Positions 5,849-14,244 of a stretch of 17,730 bases of DNA are shown piece by piece; positions within the stretch are counted from its first letter, which is position 1, and each line of letters begins with the position of its first letter. The DNA lies in contig JAAZAW010000131.1 of NCBI GenBank assembly GCA_012514125.1, forward strand, positions 1 through 17,730, read 5' to 3'. The DNA comes from Phycisphaerae bacterium (GTDB taxonomy: Bacteria > Planctomycetota > Phycisphaerae > JAAYCJ01). Made by a program: the position numbers and the translations under genes. The notes under the pieces were generated by a model. The model saw nothing but the letters and a program-made list of their open reading frames with translations, searched no databases and was not told the origin of the DNA.

Positions 5849-7260
5849 GATTTTTTTTCCTGTTCATTTTTGTCAAAGCCCAGCGCGTTGACGGCGTGGG
5901 GGGAGATTAATTTTTCGAGTTGACCGGGGGGGATTTGGGCGACGGTTTGAGCGGCGATGAAGATATCGCATTTATGGGTTTGCATATACTGGGCGATTTG
6001 GGCGGCTTTATGGTAGCCTATGATGGGCACCAGTACGGTGGTCAGTGCGGTGCTGCGAAAGACGAGGGAACGGCAACGTTCGACGTTGGCGGTGATGTTG
6101 CGGATACATTTTTCGCTCATGAGACGATTGGCGGCGATGAGATTTCGCAGAGTGGACAACAGTTTGTCGGCGATCAGGGGGAGGAAGGCGTTGAGTTCGA
6201 GTTGTCCTGAGCCTGCGGCCAGGGAGATGGCGGAGACGTTGCTGAAGACGTCGATGGCGACTTGTGTGAGCATTTCGGTCATGACGGGGTTGACTTTTCC
6301 GGGCATGATCGATGAGCCTGTCTGCATGGGTGGGAGGTTGATTTCGGCGAGACCGGTATCGGGTCCGCTTGCAAGGAGGCGGAGGTCGGCGGCGATTTTC
6401 ATGAGGTTGGACGCGTGGGCCTGGAGGATGCCTGCGACTTCGACGAAGACATCCATGTTTTGTGTGGTGTCGAGAAGGTTTTCGGCGCGTGCGAGGGGCA
6501 GATGGGTGACGGTCCGGAGTTCTTCGGTGACATTGAAGATATAATCTCGTGCGGCGCCCATGCCTGTGCCGATGGCGGTTCCACCGAGGTTGACGACTCG
6601 GATTCGTTCGGTACATTTGTAGATTCGCCAGCGATCTCGTGCGAATGCGTCGGCCCAGGCTCCGAAGGTTCGTCCGAGGGTCATGGGGACGGCGTCTGTG
6701 AGTTCGGTTCGGCCGACTTTGAGGACATCGGTGAGTTCCTGCTCTTTGGTTTGGCAGGTTTCCTGAATTTCGGTGATTGCGGATTCGAGCGATTTCAGGA
6801 GTTCATACGTTGCGATTTTCAGTGCGGTCGGGTAGGTGTCGTTGGTGGATTGATGGAGGTTGACGTGTTCGAGCGGATCGATGACGTTGTAGTCTCCCGG
6901 GTGTTTTCCCGCCAGGATGAGGGCACGGTTGGCGAGGACTTCGCAGACGTTGAGATTGGTGCTGGTTCCTGCTCCGCCCTGGAAGGGGTCCACGCGGATA
7001 TATTCGTCGAGTTTGCCTTCTGCCATTTCGATAGCGGCGTGTTCGATGAGATCGGCCAGATCGGGTGATAGGTAGCCGAGTTTTTTATTGGTTCGAGCGG
7101 CGGCGAGTTTGACTTGGCCAAAGGCGTGGATGAGTTCGGGTGCGATGAGGCGGCCTGTGACGGGGAAATTTTCCATAGCCCGTGCGGTGTGGATGCCCCA
7201 GAGGGCGTCGGCGGGGATTAGTTTTTCGCCGAGGCTGTCGTGTTCATGCCGCGGGGTCAT
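5845..7260 (-). CDS. aspA: Aspartate ammonia-lyase (fumarase/aspartase superfamily)
   Basis: A 471-residue enzyme predicted to convert L-aspartate to fumarate and ammonia. The superfamily signature GSSIMPGKVNPV is at 315-326 and carries the catalytic serine loop. GGAGTSTNLNVCEVLANRA (95-113) and HQSTNDTYPTALKIA (136-150) supply substrate-binding residues. GTSTNLN-type wording and the N-terminus DSLGEKLIPADALWGIHTARA fit aspartase better than fumarase C. The start has a good AAAGGAG 9 bp upstream, lying inside the end of the glycosyltransferase gene. It overlaps hydF by 4 nt. As I recall, aspartase genes accompany hyd maturation genes in other anaerobes, which suggests an ammonia-supply or fermentative role here rather than plain catabolism. 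Distinguishing it from fumarase is probable, not certain. Confidence 0.85.
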   Translation of the reverse strand: MTPRHEHDSLGEKLIPADALWGIHTARAMENFPVTGRLIAPELIHAFGQVKLAAARTNKKLGYLSPDLADLIEHAAIEMAEGKLDEYIRVDPFQGGAGTSTNLNVCEVLANRALILAGKHPGDYNVIDPLEHVNLHQSTNDTYPTALKIATYELLKSLESAITEIQETCQTKEQELTDVLKVGRTELTDAVPMTLGRTFGAWADAFARDRWRIYKCTERIRVVNLGGTAIGTGMGAARDYIFNVTEELRTVTHLPLARAENLLDTTQNMDVFVEVAGILQAHASNLMKIAADLRLLASGPDTGLAEINLPPMQTGSSIMPGKVNPVMTEMLTQVAIDVFSNVSAISLAAGSGQLELNAFLPLIADKLLSTLRNLIAANRLMSEKCIRNITANVERCRSLVFRSTALTTVLVPIIGYHKAAQIAQYMQTHKCDIFIAAQTVAQIPPGQLEKLISPHAVNALGFDKNEQEKKS

Positions 7261-7261
7261 T

Positions 7262-8377
7262 TTATTTTGCTCCTTTGGCGGCGGTTAAGGCGTTGCGATA
7301 GCACTGGACGAGTTTTTCGGTGTTGGCTGCGAGTGAGAGTTCGTTTTTGGCGAGGGTGTGGGCGTTGATCGACATAGCCTGGCGGTCGATTTTTCCTTCG
7401 AGCCATTCGCAGAGGAGGTTAGCGAGACTGATGTGGTCGCCGGTTTTGAATTTTCGTCCGGTTTGATTGTCGATGAGTAAATCGAAGGCGGTGTCTTCGG
7501 TGGCGATGATTGGGCAACTGTTGGCCATGGCTTCGTAGGGGCCTGAGTGGAGGGTGTAGAACGGGCCGGGCTGGATGTAAAAATCGACGTCGCAGAGGAT
7601 GTCTTCCCAGTTGGGCAGCAGGTCGATGAAACTGACCATGTCGCTAAGGTTGTTTTTATTGACCCAGCGGTGTAGGGTGTTTTCGAGCGGTCCCTGGCCC
7701 ATGAGAACGGTCCAGCATTCGAAGCCTCGGTGTCGGATTTCGAGCAGGGCGTGGAGGAGTGTGTCGTAGCCGCTGTTGGGGGCAAACCGTCCGATGCTAA
7801 AGAGTGTTTTAGGGTGATCGGTTACCGGACACTCGGGTCTGATGAAACATCCTGGACGGATGAGTTCGATTTTTTCGTTGGTTTTGCCGTAGAGATCGTG
7901 GAGAGTATCGCAGATCGGCTGAGAGACGCCGATGAGTTTGCCGCATTGTTTTTGATCCAGGCGGGTGTAACATTCTTCCTGGAAAAGTCCGGTGAAACTG
8001 ACGAGATAAGGCAGGTTCATTTCCTTTGCCAGATCGGTCGCCAGCCAGCAGGGTTTGCCTGAGCAACTATGGATGAGATTGACTTTCGCGCTTCGCAGTT
8101 CGGCGGCGAGATTTTTGAGTGAGTATTTGTATTGCCAGGGCCAGAAGGGGATTTTGAATTCGATAATTTTCGCCGGGCCGATGGGCAGGGATACGGCGGC
8201 GGAAGGGTCGGGGCAGATCAGGGTTACATTGATGGGCTGATCGACCAGTCCGACGAGCATGTGCGCGAAAATACTTCGGAATCGATAGAGATAGTCTCGA
8301 TCGACGAGCAAGGCGACATGAATCGGAATATCTTCCAACTCAGGAGTTTCATTTTGATGTGTTACAGGGTCGTTCAT
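7262..8377 (-). CDS. GT-B glycosyltransferase, GT4-like
   Basis: A 371-residue cytoplasmic glycosyltransferase of the GT-B fold with unknown sugar donor and acceptor. The N-terminal half has a HVALLVDRDYLYRF start and a Rossmann-like LIHSCSGKPCWLATDLA segment. The C-terminal half begins near HPKTLFSIGRFAPNSGYDTLLHAL, the usual start of the nucleotide-sugar domain in GT4 enzymes. It is followed by VLMGQGPLENTL and the donor-binding stretch HSGPYEAMANSCPIIATE, in which the Glu is the expected ribose contact. No membrane segment or signal peptide is seen. The start has AGGAGA some 11 bp upstream. It is the first gene of the operon with aspA and hydF, 1 bp before aspA. A glycosyltransferase is an unexpected partner for H-cluster assembly, so shared transcription may be its only link. 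Confidence 0.8.
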   Translation of the reverse strand: MNDPVTHQNETPELEDIPIHVALLVDRDYLYRFRSIFAHMLVGLVDQPINVTLICPDPSAAVSLPIGPAKIIEFKIPFWPWQYKYSLKNLAAELRSAKVNLIHSCSGKPCWLATDLAKEMNLPYLVSFTGLFQEECYTRLDQKQCGKLIGVSQPICDTLHDLYGKTNEKIELIRPGCFIRPECPVTDHPKTLFSIGRFAPNSGYDTLLHALLEIRHRGFECWTVLMGQGPLENTLHRWVNKNNLSDMVSFIDLLPNWEDILCDVDFYIQPGPFYTLHSGPYEAMANSCPIIATEDTAFDLLIDNQTGRKFKTGDHISLANLLCEWLEGKIDRQAMSINAHTLAKNELSLAANTEKLVQCYRNALTAAKGAK

Positions 8378-8668
8378 TTACTTTTCCGTCTCCTGCGTTT
8401 GTTGTTTTTGTTTTCCGAACGTTTCGCGGAAGTTTTCCGGAAGGCGGTCGGAGGAACTTGCTTAATATTATAATCCGGTTGAGGGATGATTGAGAGAAAA
8501 AAGTCTTCGAGAGATGAATTCCATTGGGGAATCGACATGCAAATGGTTTATGGGACTTTTGGATTTTTTTGAGGGCGAAAGTTGAAAAATGTAAGGAATC
8601 TTTCAATCGTTGAGGTGTTTTTTACTCTAATTTGACGCAAGGCGATTTTAATTTTAAGCTTAAGTATC
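8378..8668. other. 291-bp divergent intergenic region
   Basis: Lies between the minus-strand glycosyltransferase operon and the plus-strand pilin gene. On the minus strand TATAAT (8472-8467) is a candidate -10 box for the operon but has no good -35 at the right spacing. On the plus strand TTGACG (8632-8637) could be a -35 for the pilin gene, again without a convincing -10. No other structure was seen. Confidence 0.35.
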
Positions 8669-8842
8669 ATGATCAACAAATTGTTTCGACATTTAAGGGT
8701 TTTACTCAGACGACAAGACGCCAATTCCGCCACGGAATACGCGGTCATGCTCAGTTTGATTGTGCTGGCTTCGTTTGGGGCGATTGTGGCGTTGGGTCAA
8801 AAGATCGTCGCGATTTTCCAGACTTTTGATTTAGCTATTTAG
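8669..8842 (+). CDS. Flp/type IVb pilin precursor
   Basis: A 57-residue small protein. A short basic leader (MINKLFRHLRVLLRRQDA) is followed by N-S-A-T-E-Y and then a single hydrophobic helix (AVMLSLIVLASFGAIVALG). This is the Flp (tad-type) pilin pattern, where prepilin peptidase cuts so that Glu is residue +5 and Tyr +6 of the mature pilin. Here that puts the cut after Ala18, with Glu23 and Tyr24. The mature subunit would be about 39 residues and assemble through the hydrophobic helix. There is no strong ribosome binding site. No tad assembly genes (prepilin peptidase, ATPase, secretin) are in the window, so this is an orphan subunit gene with its own terminator. Confidence 0.82.
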   Translation: MINKLFRHLRVLLRRQDANSATEYAVMLSLIVLASFGAIVALGQKIVAIFQTFDLAI

Positions 8843-8935
8843 GTCCAATATAGATGGGCTGGGATCGTATTCAAGTTTTTCCGCTATTTTTTCTTTGTCT
8901 TTGCTTTTTATCTGTTTAGTCGCCAACATTACTAA

Positions 8936-8985
8936 TAAACCTCGCCTGAAATTTAAAGGCGAAAGGTTTATTTTAGTTTTTTTTC
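8936..8985 (+). terminator. Rho-independent terminator after the pilin gene
   Basis: TAAACCT-CGCC and GGCG-AAAGGTTTA form a strong stem (8936-8946 with 8958-8970, one A bulge) with a short loop, followed by TTTTAGTTTTTTTT. Position and T-run fit termination of the pilin transcript before the glycogen-synthase-like gene. Confidence 0.8.
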
Positions 8986-9139
8986 CTATAGTCCGATAAA
9001 ATAGAGTATACCACCGTTGACGCTAATTAACGTTTCCCGAGCGACAAGCCGATACACCCAATGAACCCATAGAGACTTTGTCTCGCAGAAGGTACAATAT
9101 ATTTTTAAAACATTTCGGAATGCAAGGATAGGAGAGAAG

Positions 9140-10912
9140 ATGCGAACAGTAGTTCACGTAACGCATGAAGCAGTTGAAAAAGTTGGGGGAATCGGGGCTG
9201 TGCTGGAGGGATTGATCACCAGTTCCGCTTATAATGCCTCGTGCGACAGAACGGTTTTGGTTTGTCCCTTATTTTCGACCTACGGTCCCGCGGAGTCTCG
9301 GCTGGGACCAGACGGCGAGGTTCTTTACAGTAGTGTGGATGGAATGATCCGAAGTGAATGGGCTTCGAAATTTCGTCCGATTGAAGAACGTTTCAATGTC
9401 GGTATTGTTTATGGGCATCGTTCTTTTATCCATCCCGATACAAAGATGCGTGTTTCGGCGGAAGTGTTGCTGATTGATATTACGCGAATCGATCACCGTG
9501 AGATCAATCATTTCAAAGGCAGACTTTGGGAACATTTCGGTATCGAGTCGATCAAGTATGAAAACAGTTGGGATTTCGATCAGTATGTCAAGTTGGCTCC
9601 GCCGGCTTTGGCGGCCATCGAGTCGATTGGTGCGGTTCCGCACGATGGTCATTGCGTGATCGTGGCCCATGAGTTTATGGGCATGCCGACGGCGTTGGCG
9701 GCGATTCTGAGCGAGAACAGTCGCTACCGAACAGTGTTTTATGCCCACGAAACGGCGACGATGCGAAAGATTGTCGAAGAGCTTCCGGGTCACGATACCG
9801 TTTTCTACAATGTGTTGCGTAAAGCCCGAAGTCAGGATATGTATCTTGACGATGTTTTCGGTTCCCAGGATCATTATTTCAAACACGCTTTGATTTCGGC
9901 GACGAAATATTGCGACAACATTCTGGCGGTGGGTGATTATGTCATGAAAGAATTTCGCTTTTTGGGGCCGGAGTTCAATCATGTGGATATCGATTTGTGT
10001 TATAACGGGATTCCTTCCTCCAAGATCGATCTGAAGGACAAGTTGATCAGCAAATTGCGGCTTCAGCGATATTGCGAGACGCTGTTGGATTATCGTCCGG
10101 ATTATGTATTTACGCACGTGTCCCGATTGACGGTGAGCAAGGGTCTTTGGCGAGATCTGAAGGTTCTGGAGCATGTGGAAAAAGCGTTCCGTCAGCAGAA
10201 TAAGACGGCGGTGATGTATTTCCTGACGACCGAGCTTCCGCGTCGTCGGCCTGAAGATGTTTTGAATATGGAGCAGTGGTGGCGGTGGCCTGTGGCGCAT
10301 CGGGAAGGTTTGCCGGACCTTTCTCATGGAGAGGCGGCGTTGTATACGGGCATCCAGGAGTTTAACGCCAAGGCCCGCAATGTGAAGGTTCTTTTGATCA
10401 ACCAGTTCGGTTTCGATCAGGCGACGTGCGGCAAGCGTATTCCGGCGGACACGGAATTTCTTGATATTCGCCGAGGCAGCGATCTGGAATTCGGACAGTC
10501 GGTTTACGAGCCGTTTGGTATCGCCATGCTTGAGCCGTTGACTTTCGGCGGGCTTTGCGTGGTGACGAATGTTTGCGGGTGTGTCGGGTTTGTCGAGGAT
10601 GTTACCAAAGGTCAGCCGTTGTCGAACTTTATTCTGGCGGATTATACCAATCTGGATGATCCGAGTTTGAAGATCGAAGATTTGCTCAAATTCGATCAGG
10701 TCCAGCGGGACCTGATTGAAAAACGCATTGCGAGAAAGCTGGCGGAGGAAATTCTTCGCAAGCTTCCGAAAAACAATGATGATATGGAAGGGCTGATTCA
10801 AAGCGGATATCAGGCTGCAAGCCATATGGGGTGGGACGTGGTGGCGAAGAATTATTTCCTGCCCGCTGTGGATCGGGCTTGTCGCAAACAACGGGTTTTG
10901 CAGATGGTTTAA
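9140..10912 (+). CDS. Glycogen/starch-synthase-like glycosyltransferase (GT-B)
   Basis: A 590-residue cytoplasmic glycosyltransferase, probably extending alpha-glucan chains from a nucleotide-glucose donor. The N-terminus reads VVHVTHEAVEKVGGIGAVLEGL; the K-V-G-G-I/L-G loop (14-19) is the donor/acceptor loop known from glycogen and starch synthases. Near the C-terminus QSVYEPFGIAMLEPLTFGG carries the E-x7-E pair (Glu457, Glu465) of GT-B retaining enzymes, followed by VTNVCGCVGFVED. It is longer than bacterial GlgA (about 480 residues), with insertions in the middle (roughly 150-260 and 370-430), and could instead belong to the glycogen-synthase relatives found in GT3 or GT4. AGGAGAG lies 6 bp before the start. 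It is monocistronic, with terminators on both sides. Confidence 0.75.
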   Translation: MRTVVHVTHEAVEKVGGIGAVLEGLITSSAYNASCDRTVLVCPLFSTYGPAESRLGPDGEVLYSSVDGMIRSEWASKFRPIEERFNVGIVYGHRSFIHPDTKMRVSAEVLLIDITRIDHREINHFKGRLWEHFGIESIKYENSWDFDQYVKLAPPALAAIESIGAVPHDGHCVIVAHEFMGMPTALAAILSENSRYRTVFYAHETATMRKIVEELPGHDTVFYNVLRKARSQDMYLDDVFGSQDHYFKHALISATKYCDNILAVGDYVMKEFRFLGPEFNHVDIDLCYNGIPSSKIDLKDKLISKLRLQRYCETLLDYRPDYVFTHVSRLTVSKGLWRDLKVLEHVEKAFRQQNKTAVMYFLTTELPRRRPEDVLNMEQWWRWPVAHREGLPDLSHGEAALYTGIQEFNAKARNVKVLLINQFGFDQATCGKRIPADTEFLDIRRGSDLEFGQSVYEPFGIAMLEPLTFGGLCVVTNVCGCVGFVEDVTKGQPLSNFILADYTNLDDPSLKIEDLLKFDQVQRDLIEKRIARKLAEEILRKLPKNNDDMEGLIQSGYQAASHMGWDVVAKNYFLPAVDRACRKQRVLQMV

Positions 10913-10951
10913 AATTTGGCCGACGATTTATTCGGTGATTTTATTTATTAT

Positions 10952-10991
10952 AGAAGGATGGACGTTTGTAATGTTCATCCTTCTTTTGTTT
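10952..10991 (+). terminator. Rho-independent terminator after the glycogen-synthase-like gene
   Basis: AGAAGGATGGAC (10952-10963) pairs with GTTCATCCTTCT (10973-10984), 12 bp with one G-U, around a 9-nt loop, followed by TTTGTTT. Lies 40 bp after the stop codon. One of the clearest hairpins in the window. Confidence 0.88.
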
Positions 10992-11120
10992 AGTTATATT
11001 AATATGGGAATCACCAAGAAAATTTTTGCCGTTGCGGACCTGAGCATGATATGATTTAAGACATTAAAATCGCGGCAATGCTTTGATATATGTTAAATGT
11101 GGTTCATGTCTAGCGATGAG

Positions 11121-11137
11121 TTGTCTGAATTCGACAA
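11121..11137. promoter_or_regulatory. Small inverted repeat upstream of the RDD gene
   Basis: TTGTC and GACAA are inverted arms 7 nt apart around TGAATTC, 31 bp before the RDD gene start. It could be an operator. No clear -35/-10 pair surrounds it, and a 5-bp arm occurs often by chance. Confidence 0.2.
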
Positions 11138-11167
11138 ATGTATAGACCTTGATAAAAGTTAAGTAAA

Positions 11168-12748
11168 ATGAAAGAAAAAATGAAAACAATGGATTATTTC
11201 CGGATAGCGATTTTGGGTGTTTTACTTTTGGTCTCGCCTGTTCTGGCGGCGGATGAGTCGGGAACTGAAAGCAATGCTTTATGGGTGGGGGGATCGAACG
11301 AGCAGATTTATCTGATTGAACAAGGGACGACGGAGACTGGGCCGGTATTACGAGTGGGAAGTCAGGGCAAAGAATCGAAAGCGATGGTCTGGCATGAGGT
11401 GATCGGTCGGCTCAAGGGTGCGGTGACGATTGAAGATCAGTTATTTTTATCGTTTGAGGATGGAACGCTGATGCGTTTCAACGGGTCGTATGTTTTTCCT
11501 CGGATTCCGGCAGGCGGGCAGGTGGAGCAGATGGTGGTCGATGCCCGACGGAATCGACTTTATGTGTTGGCGAGTCATGATGGTTTTTCGGATCCGACGG
11601 CCGATCCGAATTCGACCCGGCCGACGACGGTGCCGGCTGATAAGTCGGGGGATGAAGCGGGGCAGGATTCGACGTGGGCGATTTACGAACTTTCAGGGGG
11701 GCAATGGAACTATTGCTGTTCGCTGCCGAACGGTTTGGGGATCAACGCCCAGCCGATGCTGGTGGTGGAGAATGAATGTATGGATTTGTTTGTCCGGCCC
11801 GATCCGTTTTCGAATCAGCTTTATCACTGGGGATACGGTAAGGATGTATGGGTGGCGGGTCCGAAGATTTCATTGCCGGAAGGGAGTGGCCGGGTCTGGG
11901 CGATGTCGATTCGCGGAGTCCAGGCGGTGGTGATTTCCAGAGAGGTCGAAGGTGGGGAGGTGTTGGACCTGTATCACTTCATCGATGATGCGTTGGAAAA
12001 GATTGTGACGTTGGGGGTGGATGAAACAACGCCGCTGGTGCTTACGGGAAACTATGCGATATCGGAATCTCCGGATCAATCGATGACGATAGCGTATACG
12101 ACGCCTAAAAAGGGAGTGATTGCGGTATCGCAGTGGTCGGCGTATGGACAGCCGCTTGGCGATACTGAGATGATATCGATTTCGTCCGAGGATTCGACGT
12201 ATGAGCCGTCGACGTGGGTGTTGATGGCGATATCGGTGGGACTTTTTCTATTGGTGATGACTCGCAAGAGCAGTGGTCCCCAGGAAATCGTTCTGCCGGC
12301 AGGAATGGTGTTTGCGCCGTTCTGGCGTCGCGGGGCGGCGTTCGTGATCGATTTCATGCCTGCGGTTTTTCTGAGTATGATTTTCTGGTGGGATTATTTT
12401 GCGGCGATGGATCAGTCGGCGAACCTTTTGGAATATCTCCAGGAGGTCCAGCACGATTCCACAATGCTGATGATTAATTTTTTTGTTTACAGTGTGTATG
12501 TGGGGTATTCCATCGTGATGGAAGGTCTCTGGGGCAGAACGCTGGGCAAACGGATGATGGGACTGGAGGTTCGACAGTTGACCGATATGAATCAGCGGCC
12601 CGGCTGGGCGAATGTGGTTGGACGTAATCTGATCAAAGTAATGGAATTGAACTTTCCACCGTTTCTGCTAGTGCTGTTTTTCACGCGGAATCGTCAGCGG
12701 GTGGGCGATATTGTCGCCCGGACGGTGGTGGTGTGTCGGGGAAGTTAG
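11168..12748 (+). CDS. RDD-domain membrane protein with large extracytoplasmic N-terminal region
   Basis: A 526-residue protein of unknown function. Residues 1-28 look like a signal peptide (FRIAILGVLLLVSPVLAA). About 30-340 is a soluble region rich in short beta-like strands with repeated Trp and Gly (ALWVGGSNEQIYLIEQG, FLSFEDGTLMRFNG, RRNRLYVLASHDG), suggesting a beta-propeller-like fold. A membrane segment follows at about 350-366. The C-terminal third (about 385-526) is an RDD domain: RRGAAFVIDFMPAVFLSMIF, then GYSIVMEGLWGRTLGKRMMG with the family G-R-T-L-G-K signature, then the final VGRNLIKV...RVGDIVARTVVV. RDD proteins are membrane proteins, some linked to transport. Joining one to a long exported sensor-like region is unusual. 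The next Met (11180) is an alternative start. Probably co-transcribed with the tldD-like gene. Confidence 0.78.
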   Translation: MKEKMKTMDYFRIAILGVLLLVSPVLAADESGTESNALWVGGSNEQIYLIEQGTTETGPVLRVGSQGKESKAMVWHEVIGRLKGAVTIEDQLFLSFEDGTLMRFNGSYVFPRIPAGGQVEQMVVDARRNRLYVLASHDGFSDPTADPNSTRPTTVPADKSGDEAGQDSTWAIYELSGGQWNYCCSLPNGLGINAQPMLVVENECMDLFVRPDPFSNQLYHWGYGKDVWVAGPKISLPEGSGRVWAMSIRGVQAVVISREVEGGEVLDLYHFIDDALEKIVTLGVDETTPLVLTGNYAISESPDQSMTIAYTTPKKGVIAVSQWSAYGQPLGDTEMISISSEDSTYEPSTWVLMAISVGLFLLVMTRKSSGPQEIVLPAGMVFAPFWRRGAAFVIDFMPAVFLSMIFWWDYFAAMDQSANLLEYLQEVQHDSTMLMINFFVYSVYVGYSIVMEGLWGRTLGKRMMGLEVRQLTDMNQRPGWANVVGRNLIKVMELNFPPFLLVLFFTRNRQRVGDIVARTVVVCRGS

Positions 12749-12806
12749 AAGTTAGAAGTTAAGAAGTTAAGAAGTTAAGAAGTTGGAAGTTGGAAGTTGG
12801 AAGTTG
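12741..12806 (+). repeat. Heptamer/octamer tandem array between the RDD and tldD-like genes
   Basis: Nine consecutive GAAGTT-core units: two GAAGTTA, three GAAGTTAA, four GAAGTTG. The first unit contains the RDD stop codon (TAG, 12746-12748) and the last ends 1 bp before an in-frame ATG at 12808. The array therefore fills the whole gap between two genes of an apparent operon. Its GGAAG steps resemble a ribosome binding site. Similar heptamer arrays (STRR) are known between genes of filamentous cyanobacteria. Confidence 0.9.
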
Positions 12807-12822
12807 GATGGGAAAGATAGAG

Positions 12823-14244
12823 ATGGATTCGATCAATCAGGTGTTTGATTTGATACGGCCTGTTTTGGAACGTGCGAGCAAACTGGGGTGTGCGTTTGCG
12901 GATATTCGGGCGGTTCGAGGACACGGCGGTTCGATCATGGTTCAGGACGGCAAGGCGGAGAAGATTTTTTATTCGCAAAATTCCGGACTTGCGGTGCGCG
13001 TGCTTTTCGAGGGCGCGTGGGGATTTGCAAGCTGTGACGGGATCGGAGCGAAGGGACTTTCGCAATGTCTGGAAGAGGCGATTGCCCTGGCGAAAGGATC
13101 GGCGAGGTATGTTTCCGATCCGGCGCTGGTGGCGAGGATCGAACCGATTCGACAGGAATCGATATTACAAGGCAAACTCGATATAGATGCGGTGGACCCG
13201 GCAAAAAAGCAGGCGGTTTGTCTGTCGCTTGAACGGGCGGCTGTTTCGGCGGGGGAAGGCAAGATCGTCAATTCGATTGTTGCCTATGGCGACGGGTCGC
13301 GTGAGATGTGGATTGCCAATACCGCGGGGACGGAAGTCTTCAGTTCGCTTGGACGAAGCAGGGTGAGTTGTCAGGTGACGGCGGTGGAGGGCGATGTCCG
13401 GCAGCAGAATTATCAGGTGGCGGGCCATCAGGGCGGACCGGAGATTTTGCTCGAGATGGATCCGGAGGAGTTTTCGGTCAAGGCCGCGAAGAAGGTGCTG
13501 GGTCAGCTTCGGGCGAAAAAGGCGCCGGCGGGGGAGTTTACCGTGATTTTCAGTCCGACGATCAGCGGATTGCTGGCGCACGAAGCGCTGGGGCATAACG
13601 CCGAGGCGGATGCGATCTGGACGGGGCAATCGATCTTGCAGGGCAAGATGAATCGGCAGGTGGCAAGCGATCTGGTGACGATCGTTGACGATGCGACGTT
13701 GCCGGGCAAGTACGGTTCGGAGCCTTTCGACAGCGAGGGTGTTCCGACACGTCGGCGTGAGATTCTGAAAAATGGTGTGTTGTGCGAAATGCTGCATAAT
13801 CTTGAAACAGCGGGAAAATTCGGTGTGATGTCCAACGGCTGTGGACGGGCGCAGGATTATACGTGTATGCCGATTGTTCGGATGAGTAATACGTTTTTTC
13901 TTCCCGGCGACTCGACGCTCGAGGAGATGATTCGCGGTGTGGATCGCGGGATTTATTTACGCGAGGGTCACGAAGGGTATGTCTTTACGGAACGCGGTGA
14001 GTTCATGTGTCATGCGTCTGAAGCGCAGATGATCGAACATGGTGCGCTGGGCGAGCCGCTGCGGGATGTGAGCGTGAGCGGGTTGATTCTTGAAACGTTG
14101 ATGAATATCGACCGGGTGGGCAATGATTTTGAAATGAAATTTCCGGGAACCTGCGGCAAGGAGGGGCAGGGCGTGGCGACCGATTGCGGCGGGCCTTCGC
14201 TTCGGGTTTCACGGATGGTGGTGGGAGGTTCAGGCGAGCGATGA
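12823..14244 (+). CDS. tldD: TldD-like metallopeptidase (TldD/PmbA family)
   Basis: A 473-residue cytoplasmic zinc peptidase subunit of the TldD type. The zinc-binding HExxxH motif is HEALGH at 253-258, within SPTISGLLAHEALGHNAEAD. Other family landmarks are SGLAVRVLFEGAWGFAS near residue 55 and the C-terminal HGALGEPLRDVSVSGLILETLMNID. TldD pairs with PmbA (TldE) to degrade unfolded peptides and, in known cases, to process ribosomally made peptides such as microcin B17 and to degrade the antitoxin CcdA. I chose the ATG at 12823 (MDSINQVFDL), which begins at the usual first helix and has GGGAAAG upstream. ATG 12808 and TTG 12790 are in-frame alternatives that read into the tandem array. It overlaps the next gene by 4 nt (ATGA). 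Confidence 0.87.
   Translation: MDSINQVFDLIRPVLERASKLGCAFADIRAVRGHGGSIMVQDGKAEKIFYSQNSGLAVRVLFEGAWGFASCDGIGAKGLSQCLEEAIALAKGSARYVSDPALVARIEPIRQESILQGKLDIDAVDPAKKQAVCLSLERAAVSAGEGKIVNSIVAYGDGSREMWIANTAGTEVFSSLGRSRVSCQVTAVEGDVRQQNYQVAGHQGGPEILLEMDPEEFSVKAAKKVLGQLRAKKAPAGEFTVIFSPTISGLLAHEALGHNAEADAIWTGQSILQGKMNRQVASDLVTIVDDATLPGKYGSEPFDSEGVPTRRREILKNGVLCEMLHNLETAGKFGVMSNGCGRAQDYTCMPIVRMSNTFFLPGDSTLEEMIRGVDRGIYLREGHEGYVFTERGEFMCHASEAQMIEHGALGEPLRDVSVSGLILETLMNIDRVGNDFEMKFPGTCGKEGQGVATDCGGPSLRVSRMVVGGSGER

Noticed and set aside
9017..9022. TTGACG as a -35 box for the glycogen-synthase-like gene
   Set aside because: No acceptable -10 box occurs at 15-19 bp spacing downstream.
9269..10891. 540-residue open frame antisense to the glycogen-synthase-like gene
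   Set aside because: It mirrors the codon structure of a gene with clear family motifs, has Arg/Ile/His-rich low-information sequence, no ribosome binding site and no recognisable domain.
11004..11054. 16-residue frame MGITKKIFAVADLSMI between the terminator and the RDD gene
   Set aside because: Too short, no ribosome binding site and no family resemblance.
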